From Thermoflexus sp. (lineage in GTDB: Bacteria; Chloroflexota; Anaerolineae; B4-G1; DUEL01): a DNA stretch of 12,167 nucleotides. The stretch spans positions 1-12,167 of the forward strand of contig JAPYWT010000026.1 of the NCBI GenBank assembly GCA_028276215.1. Direction: 5' to 3'. Shown in pieces: positions 7,974-12,167 of this stretch. The notes below the pieces were generated by a model. It worked only from the letters and a program-made list of their open reading frames with translations. It was not told where the DNA came from and searched no databases. Both the position numbers and the translations under genes were made by a program. Each line of letters starts with the position of its first letter. Positions within the stretch are counted from its first letter, which is position 1.

Positions 7974-8477
7974 CTATGGTTTCCACATCTGCCAGGCAAG
8001 CGCCAGAATCAGGAACAATCCGAACAGAGCGTACAACACGATGAACAGCGCCGGCAGGCGGCCTTCCAGTTCGCTCAAGTTCAGCCGTCCGGCAGGCACT
8101 TTGCGCCCCTGCGCGTCCCTTTTGTAGAGTTCTTCGCGCTCTTTCAGATACATCTGGTGGCATCCCTGCATTTCGGGCAGGGCTTCCATCTCCATCAACT
8201 GCTTCATGCGAAAGCCCACCAGAGTCTTGTACTTGAAAATCAGTTGTCGCCACCAGATGCAGACCAGGATGCCGGCGATCACCAGGGGGATTGGGAGCGC
8301 CGTTACCAGTGCGCCGTAATACTGGGCGCCGCTGTCTTTCACCAGGAAGGCGATCGCTGTCAGCAGCAACGTGTTCACAGCCACAAAGGTGCTGCTGACC
8401 GTCTGCCGCCGCTCTGAAAAGCGGGCGGTGTCTTCAATGAACAGTCTGTACTCCTCAAATTTGCTGAAGGTGCTCAT
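7974..8477 (-). CDS. Small three-helix membrane protein, RipA/SLATT-like candidate effector
   Basis: A 167-residue membrane protein. Predicted membrane helices: about 28-46 (SSTFVAVNTLLLTAIAFLV), 55-75 (GALVTALPIPLVIAGILVCI) and 142-162 (ALFIVLYALFGLFLILALA). The N-terminus FEEYRLFIEDTARFSERRQT followed by VNTLLL closely resembles the RipA-family/SLATT-like pattern (EYKLYxExADRxxxRRQ..N..FLxxNT) as I remember it; this is pattern recall, not a search. A cytoplasmic charged helical stretch (about 88-130) separates helices 2 and 3. Known of SLATT-type proteins: they sit next to SLOG nucleotide-binding proteins or nucleotide synthases and are thought to act as membrane-perturbing effectors. Here it lies 20 bases after a SLOG (LSDAT) gene and has GGAGG 4 bases before its ATG. 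Inference: effector opened by the SLOG partner when a nucleotide signal is made. Confidence 0.8.
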   Translation of the reverse strand: MSTFSKFEEYRLFIEDTARFSERRQTVSSTFVAVNTLLLTAIAFLVKDSGAQYYGALVTALPIPLVIAGILVCIWWRQLIFKYKTLVGFRMKQLMEMEALPEMQGCHQMYLKEREELYKRDAQGRKVPAGRLNLSELEGRLPALFIVLYALFGLFLILALAWQMWKP

Positions 8478-8497
8478 TCTGCCTCCGTTTGCAAAGT

Positions 8498-9253
8498 TCA
8501 GACTGCCAGTTGCTCAAATAACTTCCATCGAATCAAGGTGGCCAGGGCTTTCGGTCCCCTGGCGATGTCAAACACCGTGATACGGCCATCCTGCACAATG
8601 GTGGCGATCTCGTCATCGGGCGGCGCCATATCTCCATTGACCACAGCAGCGATAAGATCGGCCAGGCGGCCACTGCCCTGAAGCACGATAATTTCTCGCT
8701 TCTGGCGCACGTTGTACAATACTTCCTGCCTGGCGATAGAGCCGCCGTTGACCAGGATGGCGAGAGATGGTGCGCTGGCGCTCAGGGCAGCAGCCAGGGC
8801 AAACATCGTTTCCGTCTCGGCGCCCCAGCGCTGGCCAGGAGTGAGGACGAAATGGGTGTGATGAGGTTCAAGGGGAGTCAGGTGATCGTCGGCAGGTCCG
8901 CCGGGCCAGGAGACCAGCGCGGCAGGGCAGACGCCGATGAGGGGTAATCTGCCACCGGCGGAGGCGTACCCCTCTCCCATTATCTGCATGACACCAGCCC
9001 GGGTGCCGCCATCAATGACGGTGATGCCTTCCTCAACAACAAGGTGGGCCACTGCCTGGAGCAGGTCATGCAGTTGGGTCATTTTGGCGGAAGACATATC
9101 GGACGCGCCGCCGTTGAGCAGCAGAACGGCCCGGGGCGGCGGCAGTTCCAAAGCCGCCGCCATTGTCGCTCCGGCAGCGCCGATCGGGGTGAGCACCGCC
9201 CGTGCCCGGTTGCCGTCAGGAAAGAAAATGGTCACATGGCTTCCACGTGCCAT
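8498..9253 (-). CDS. TRPM-type SLOG (LSDAT) nucleotide-binding protein
   Basis: A 251-residue Rossmann-like protein. The glycine motifs of the TRPM-type SLOG domain are visible in order: VLLLNGGASDM (43-53), GITVIDGGTRAGVMQIMGEG (76-95), PLIGVCPA (104-111), LAILVNGGSIARQEVLYNVR (164-183) and IIVLQGSGRLADLIAA (188-203). These match the N-terminal region of animal TRPM channels and the prokaryotic LSDAT family. SLOG domains bind nucleotide-derived ligands; in TRPM2 this region binds ADP-ribose and in Thoeris ThsA the SLOG domain binds a cyclic ADP-ribose signal. The ORF can be extended upstream by 54 codons, but that stretch overlaps the glycosylase gene and is compositionally unlike the rest. 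ATG at 9253 is my choice although its ribosome site is poor; GTG at 9235 with GGAAG ahead is an alternative. Followed after 20 bases by the membrane protein. Likely sensor of the TIR product (inference). Confidence 0.85.
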   Translation of the reverse strand: MARGSHVTIFFPDGNRARAVLTPIGAAGATMAAALELPPPRAVLLLNGGASDMSSAKMTQLHDLLQAVAHLVVEEGITVIDGGTRAGVMQIMGEGYASAGGRLPLIGVCPAALVSWPGGPADDHLTPLEPHHTHFVLTPGQRWGAETETMFALAAALSASAPSLAILVNGGSIARQEVLYNVRQKREIIVLQGSGRLADLIAAVVNGDMAPPDDEIATIVQDGRITVFDIARGPKALATLIRWKLFEQLAV

Positions 9254-9320
9254 CTCTTGGCTGCCGGAGAGGTGTGTTCTGGGGGCAATTGGACCGGGAC
9301 TTGATGTTCCCGAACCCGGC

Positions 9321-10040
9321 TCAACCCTCTGATCTCTGATTCCTCTGGCCAATAATTGAGTCCGCCGGGGCGCTGGTACCATACGCGCAACACTTCTGCA
9401 CAGGACACCTGGCACACCCTGGTGGTCGTTTCTTCATACACACCTGATCTGCCAGGTCCAGCAGGGCGTAGTTGTACGCCCGTGGTTCATCCGGATCCAC
9501 CAGGGCAGTGATCAATTCCCGGAAACGGCGGTTACGACGGGACGAGTCTTTGATTTCCAGCCCAAACAGCCGCCCCACCACCCGCACGGTGTTGGTATCA
9601 ATCAGCGGTTCCGGCAGGTTCCAGGCGAAACAGCGTACTGCACCGGCAATGTATTCGCTCACACCGGGCAGCGAGAGCAGTTCTGCCTTCTCGCGCGGTA
9701 TCTGCCCATCAAAATGTCTCATCAACTCAGCAGCCATGGCCTGGATCAGATCAATCCGCCACCGCAGGCCCAGGGAATATAGGGCATTGTGCAGTTCATC
9801 CCTGGTGGCCCGGGCCAGCGCCGACACATCCGGATAGCGGGCAATGAAATGTTCATACACCGGCACGACCTGGGGGGCCTGAGTGCGATGGAGCATCACC
9901 TCGGCCATCAGGATACGGTACGGGTCTTCGGTCAGCCTCCAGGGAAAAGGACGAAAATGCTCCCGGCCCCAGGCAATGATTGCCCGTCGGAATGCCCTGG
10001 CATCTATTGTGTGACCACCAGCCTCAACTGACTCACTCAC
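9321..10040 (-). CDS. MIG-type T/G mismatch DNA glycosylase (HhH-GPD, Fe-S)
   Basis: A 239-residue member of the EndoIII/MutY superfamily. RPFPWRLTEDPYRILMAEVM (30-49) is the MutY/MIG signature. The helix-hairpin-helix is LPGVSEYIAGAV (124-135) and the catalytic Asp is D148 in LIDTNTVRV. The residue 18 before the Asp is Tyr130: EndoIII has Lys and MutY Ser there, while the thymine mismatch glycosylase MIG has Tyr. The iron-sulphur cysteines are C201, C209, C212 and C218 (x7, x2, x5; the first gap is one residue longer than usual). The C-terminal Nudix-like domain of MutY is absent, as in MIG. It starts with GTG inside the end of the methyltransferase gene (8-base overlap). MIG-type enzymes remove thymine from T/G pairs left by deamination of 5-methylcytosine, which explains the pairing with a C5 methyltransferase. 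A plain A/G adenine glycosylase is the alternative and is less likely. Confidence 0.87.
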   Translation of the reverse strand: MSESVEAGGHTIDARAFRRAIIAWGREHFRPFPWRLTEDPYRILMAEVMLHRTQAPQVVPVYEHFIARYPDVSALARATRDELHNALYSLGLRWRIDLIQAMAAELMRHFDGQIPREKAELLSLPGVSEYIAGAVRCFAWNLPEPLIDTNTVRVVGRLFGLEIKDSSRRNRRFRELITALVDPDEPRAYNYALLDLADQVCMKKRPPGCARCPVQKCCAYGTSAPADSIIGQRNQRSEG

Positions 10041-11211
10041 GGTCAGTTATGCTCGATCCCTGTCGCTTCATACCGGCCACCACGCCTGGAAGGATGGCCT
10101 CAGCAACTGCCTTTGCCAGCAGCGGGGGGACGGCGTTGCCGACCTGATAGAACTGCCGGGTAAAAGGCCCGATGAAACGGAACCGGTCTGGGAAACTCTG
10201 CAGACGGGCTGCCTCACGCACCGAGATGGTGCGGGGAGGTTCCGGCTCCCCCGGGCGACTTGGGTAGATGAAACGGTAAGTGTCCTTGCCGATGTGCGCT
10301 TCAAGGGTCCAGGCAGGCCGGTCCCGATACAGTTTCCGATACTTGTCCTTAAAAATATCATCCCGGTATCGCCTGTACTCAGCGGGCAGGTCAACGTATT
10401 TACCCCCCTCCGGCATCCAGGCAAATGCTGCCAGGTCCTGCTGGTTGTGCCACCGGGTCTGGTGGTTATAAAGCACATCCCCGGCACCTTCCCGCATCAG
10501 GCACTGGTACTGATTCAATTCGCACCGGGGCTCATACGGCATTTCATCCTGACGGTGGCCGTGAGACACCACGGGCAGGTCGCCGATGGCTTCCCAAACG
10601 GTCACCGGATGATCTTTGTGAGTGGGTGAGGGCCAATCGATAGGTTGTTGCAGGCGATTACCGATCACGAAAAGTCGGCGGCGGGTCTGGGGTACCCCAT
10701 AGTGGTCGGCCCTCAGCACTGCCCATTCCACAACATATCCCAGGTCTTCCAGTTCCCGCTTCGCTTTATGTAACAACAGGCCGTCTCCGTCCATATAATA
10801 TTGCATATCTGGAACATTCTCCATAACAAAATAGAGAGGACGGAGCGCTCTGATAAAACGGATAAATTCTTTATAATATTGATTGCGGGGGTCATGAATG
10901 TAACCCGGGTCATTCTTGAGATTACGGAGTTTTCCCCGTCCCACCCGCGTGAATCCCTGGCATGGCGGCCCACCAATAATGACATCCACCCGCTGCAGGC
11001 CATACGCGCTGATCAGAGCATGGGGGTCCAGAATTTCACGAATATCACCCAGGTGGCAACAGTTACCAAAGTTGTAAGTATACGTTTTCCAGGGCAACTC
11101 TTCGTTTTCCAGGCCAAGCCCGATATGGTAACCGGCCATCTGGAACCCCAGACTCAGACCTCCAGCACCGCAGAAGAGGTCAAGGACAACGGGCGAAGAA
11201 AGGGGTTCCAT
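10033..11211 (-). CDS. C5-cytosine DNA methyltransferase
   Basis: A 392-residue enzyme that transfers a methyl group from S-adenosylmethionine to C5 of cytosine in DNA. All main motifs are present in order: I DLFCGAGGLSLGF (11-23), IV GGPPCQGFT (80-88) with catalytic Cys84, VI ENVP (131-134), VIII QTRRRLFVIG (175-184), IX RTISVREAARLQSFPDRF and X QVGNAVPP (356-363). The target-recognition region lies between VIII and IX; its recognition sequence cannot be read from the protein. ATG at 11211 is preferred: motif I then begins at residue 11 as is usual, and CAGGAAG lies 7 bases upstream. An in-frame GTG at 11298 would add 29 unlike residues. No restriction endonuclease is visible next to it in the window, so it is either solitary, has a distant partner, or serves the downstream system. 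First gene of the long operon; the stop overlaps the glycosylase start. Confidence 0.95.
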   Translation of the reverse strand: MEPLSSPVVLDLFCGAGGLSLGFQMAGYHIGLGLENEELPWKTYTYNFGNCCHLGDIREILDPHALISAYGLQRVDVIIGGPPCQGFTRVGRGKLRNLKNDPGYIHDPRNQYYKEFIRFIRALRPLYFVMENVPDMQYYMDGDGLLLHKAKRELEDLGYVVEWAVLRADHYGVPQTRRRLFVIGNRLQQPIDWPSPTHKDHPVTVWEAIGDLPVVSHGHRQDEMPYEPRCELNQYQCLMREGAGDVLYNHQTRWHNQQDLAAFAWMPEGGKYVDLPAEYRRYRDDIFKDKYRKLYRDRPAWTLEAHIGKDTYRFIYPSRPGEPEPPRTISVREAARLQSFPDRFRFIGPFTRQFYQVGNAVPPLLAKAVAEAILPGVVAGMKRQGSSITDRE

Positions 11212-11297
11212 ATCTTGACTTCCTGTTATCGGCTCAATTTCGGTAATTCTACGGATAGAGTAATCCATCTCCATCAAACAAGAAAAGGCCTCTTGCA

Positions 11298-11368
11298 CCT
11301 GATGTTACGCCGGGTGACCTGATCGGGCAGTATAAGAGAGTGGAAGAGAATATGCAAGAAGGCCTGAT
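11298..11368 (-). repeat. Three ATCAGG direct repeats around the operon promoter
   Basis: On the minus strand ATCAGG occurs at 11368-11363 (upstream of the -35 box), 11323-11318 (at the expected start of transcription) and 11303-11298 (in the leader). Two are preceded by G to give GATCAGG. Repeat spacing is 45 and 20 bases. They may be operator half-sites for a repressor, or chance given a 6-base core. Confidence 0.35.
11329..11357 (-). promoter_or_regulatory. Sigma-70 promoter of the ten-gene operon
   Basis: Read on the minus strand: TTGCAT (11357-11352), a 17-base spacer, TATACT (11334-11329). Spacing is ideal and both boxes differ from consensus at two (-35) and one (-10) positions. Transcription would start near 11322, giving a leader of about 110 bases before the ATG at 11211. 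No comparably good promoter was noticed in the short gaps further down, so this one may serve the whole operon. Confidence 0.7.
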
Positions 11369-11437
11369 CTGCCCCAATCGTAATGAAGCGAGAATTGTGC
11401 GCCAGAGAAATGGAGCATCAGCCAGAACCCGGGTTTC

Positions 11438-11474
11438 ATATAACACAAACGCCCCACCGCCAGGGGTGGGGCGT
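11438..11474 (-). terminator. Strong hairpin terminator, minus-strand orientation
   Basis: A perfect 10-base-pair inverted repeat (11449-11458 with 11465-11474) of mostly G-C pairs around a 6-base loop. Read on the minus strand the stem is followed by TTTGTGTTAT, a U-rich tail, while the plus-strand reading has no T run. It would end transcripts coming from the tRNA side and insulate the operon promoter about 80 bases downstream. Confidence 0.7.
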
Positions 11475-11518
11475 GATGCCATAACTCATTACCTGCTTCC
11501 GGAAAGGATGCGAACCGG

Positions 11519-11773
11519 TCAATCCCGCCGCCCCTGGGCCATTTCCAGCGCGGTTTCCATAGGTTTCCGCAGGCTCTCCTTGTTGACGGTGGTGAAATGC
11601 CTGCCCGCTTCGCAGGCATTCATTCCGGTGTCGTAGATAAGGGATTCCGGTTGTGCGGCACCCGGGCCCAAAAGGGCGGCGGTTTCTGCGAGGGCCAGCC
11701 ATTGGGGCGCGAAGGGCCATGCGACCATTGGGGTCGGGGTGCTGGCGGGGTTCTCGGAACAGCATGTCGCCAT
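11519..11773 (-). CDS. Possible small protein, 84 residues, unknown
   Basis: I do not recognise this ORF. It lies between the tRNA and the terminator hairpin on the same strand, begins 22 bases after the tRNA end, has GGGAGG 11 bases before its ATG (a little far) and ends 44 bases before the hairpin. The second half (PESLIYDTGMNACEAGRHFT, then VNKESLRKPMETALEMAQGR) has a normal soluble-protein composition with mostly G or C at third codon positions; the first half is rich in Pro and Ala. There is no membrane segment or known motif. Other frames in this stretch also stay open because it is GC-rich, so it could equally be non-coding trailer of the tRNA transcript or a decayed gene. Confidence 0.35.
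   Translation of the reverse strand: MATCCSENPASTPTPMVAWPFAPQWLALAETAALLGPGAAQPESLIYDTGMNACEAGRHFTTVNKESLRKPMETALEMAQGRRD
11597..11621. repeat. Perfect 9-bp inverted repeat (hairpin)
   Basis: AATGCCTGC and GCAGGCATT flank a 7-base loop. Neither strand has a T run after it, so it is not a good intrinsic terminator. It falls within the possible 84-residue ORF and could instead be an RNA structure in the transcript that follows the tRNA. Confidence 0.5.
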
Positions 11774-11795
11774 GGCCGGCTGGCCCTCCCAGGAG

Positions 11796-11867
11796 TGGCG
11801 ACGGAGGGATTTGAACCCCCAACCAAGGGCTTATGAGTCCCCTGCTCTGCCTTTGAGCTACGTCGCC
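11796..11867 (-). tRNA. tRNA with anticodon CAU (elongator Met or lysidine-type Ile)
   Basis: A 72-base cloverleaf. The acceptor stem GGCGACG/CGTCGCC is fully paired with discriminator A; the D arm is GCTC-AAAGGCA-GAGC; the anticodon loop is CTCATAA with U33 and A37, so the anticodon is CAU; the variable loop is TGGTT; the T arm is GGGGG-TTCAAAT-CCCTC. The anticodon stem GGGGA/GCCCT has an A-G mismatch at its last pair. The 3' CCA is not encoded (the next bases are CTC). CAU is shared by initiator Met, elongator Met and Ile read as AUA after lysidine modification. The fully paired first acceptor pair (G1-C72) argues against a bacterial initiator. GACTCATAA recalls Ile2 of E. coli, but I cannot decide between Met and Ile. 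Confidence 0.93.
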
Positions 11868-11875
11868 CGTGCTAT

Positions 11876-11903
11876 ATTATAGCGAAAGAATTCCAGTTGT
11901 CAA
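11876..11903 (-). promoter_or_regulatory. Consensus promoter of the tRNA gene
   Basis: On the minus strand TTGACA (11903-11898), a 16-base spacer and TATAAT (11881-11876). Both boxes are exact consensus. The transcript would start near 11869, only a few bases before the tRNA, so the 5' leader is very short. Confidence 0.85.
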
Positions 11904-11941
11904 GCCCGCCGCGTTCATGTGATTGTTCACCTGTTGGTAAG

Positions 11942-11969
11942 TTGACAATGGCATATTTTAAGATATAAA
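11942..11969 (+). promoter_or_regulatory. Promoter ahead of the transposase-like gene
   Basis: TTGACA (11942-11947), a 16-base spacer, then TATAAA (11964-11969). It points right, 45 bases before the ATG at 12014, and diverges from the tRNA promoter. The sequence between them (11904-11941) holds nothing else I can identify; the end of an insertion sequence would be expected near here. Confidence 0.55.
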
Positions 11970-12013
11970 AAGAAAGAGATTGCGCGAAAAGGGCTATTGG
12001 ATATGATTAAGGT

Positions 12014-12167
12014 ATGGCTACCAAAAACCATTCCCCAATCTATGACCCTTGTCGGTGGGGCATCCCCCTGGAGGCCATCGCATCGCTGCCGGAGGCTCTT
12101 CAAGCCTTCTGGCAGCGCTATAGCCATCATTTCCGGAGCCGGACGCGCTATGTGACTCAGCAGGGCT
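12014..12167 (+). CDS. Transposase-like protein, N-terminus only (runs off the right edge)
   Basis: Fifty-one codons are open to the window end. The stretch LPEALQAFWQRYSHHFRSRT has the look of the N-terminus of an IS701/IS4-type DDE transposase (LPxxLxxFWxRFxxxFKTxTRDTS). The catalytic DDE residues would lie beyond the window. The ATG at 12014 has only AAGG one base before it, a weak ribosome site, which is common for transposases. A good promoter lies 45 bases upstream. The family call is pattern recall from a short segment and could be wrong. Confidence 0.5.
   Translation, partial: MATKNHSPIYDPCRWGIPLEAIASLPEALQAFWQRYSHHFRSRTRYVTQQG

Larger units (their letters stand above)
11299..11795. 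other. Gene-poor stretch between operon and tRNA
   Basis: About 500 bases without a securely identified gene. It contains the operon promoter with the flanking ATCAGG repeats, a minus-strand terminator, a second hairpin and the doubtful 84-residue ORF. I see no CRISPR array, no recognisable transposon end and no conserved structural RNA that I can name. Confidence 0.6.

Noticed and set aside
9254..9415. 54-codon N-terminal extension of the SLOG gene
   Set aside because: It runs into the glycosylase gene and its composition is unlike the rest of the protein.
11212..11298. Upstream GTG start for the methyltransferase
   Set aside because: It has no good ribosome site and adds 29 residues before the usual motif I position; the ATG at 11211 has CAGGAAG ahead.
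11436..11836. Several overlapping open frames on both strands across the tRNA
   Set aside because: Those crossing 11796-11867 run through the tRNA and are GC-rich chance frames; only the 84-codon frame ending at 11519 was kept as a doubtful candidate.
11893..11951. Imperfect inverted repeat ccagttgtcaa / ttgacaatgg as an insertion-sequence end
   Set aside because: It is fully explained by the two divergent -35 boxes (TTGACA) of the tRNA and transposase promoters.
1..12167. CRISPR array, SIR2 gene, restriction nuclease or integrase
   Set aside because: I looked for regularly spaced repeats and for these protein motifs and found none in the window.

Overview
The window reads as a bacterial chromosome segment. 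The style of the tetratricopeptide (TPR) proteins, the moderately high GC and the STAND/TIR architecture recall Chloroflexota, but this is a weak inference from protein style and no marker gene settles it.

Layout. From 11211 leftward to position 1 (and beyond) ten genes lie head to tail on the minus strand with almost no space between them: a C5-cytosine DNA methyltransferase, a MIG-type (T/G mismatch) DNA glycosylase, a TRPM-type SLOG (LSDAT) nucleotide-binding protein, a small three-helix membrane protein, a TPR protein, a TIR protein with a degenerate STAND-like NTPase module, a winged-helix/TPR protein, a second TPR protein, an HSP90/HtpG-like ATPase, and a second HSP90-like ATPase cut by the left edge. 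Junctions are 8-base overlap, 67-base gap, 20-base gap, 10-base gap, 7-base gap, 4 (or 19)-base overlap, 11-base overlap, 1-base overlap and 4-base overlap. One good sigma-70 promoter sits ahead of the methyltransferase (11329-11357). Everything looks like a single transcription unit.

To the right, 11299-11795 holds that promoter, a strong minus-strand hairpin terminator and a possible small ORF. A tRNA with anticodon CAU (11796-11867, minus) has a consensus promoter directly upstream. From 12014 a plus-strand gene runs off the right edge and looks like the start of an insertion-sequence transposase.

How the genes may work together (inference). TIR domains of this kind cleave NAD and can make ADP-ribose-type signals. 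SLOG domains, including the TRPM-type one here, bind such nucleotides, and small SLATT/RipA-like membrane proteins are typical pore-type effectors of SLOG systems. The TIR, STAND, winged-helix and TPR parts resemble an NLR-like sensor broken into two or three co-translated subunits, with an inactive-looking P-loop. Two HSP90-like ATPases at the end of the operon could be chaperones or the ATP-driven switch that the sensor itself lacks. This combination is a candidate for an undescribed Thoeris-like, chaperone-coupled defence system. The methyltransferase/glycosylase pair may be part of it or a neighbouring module that supplies m5C marking and repair of deaminated m5C.
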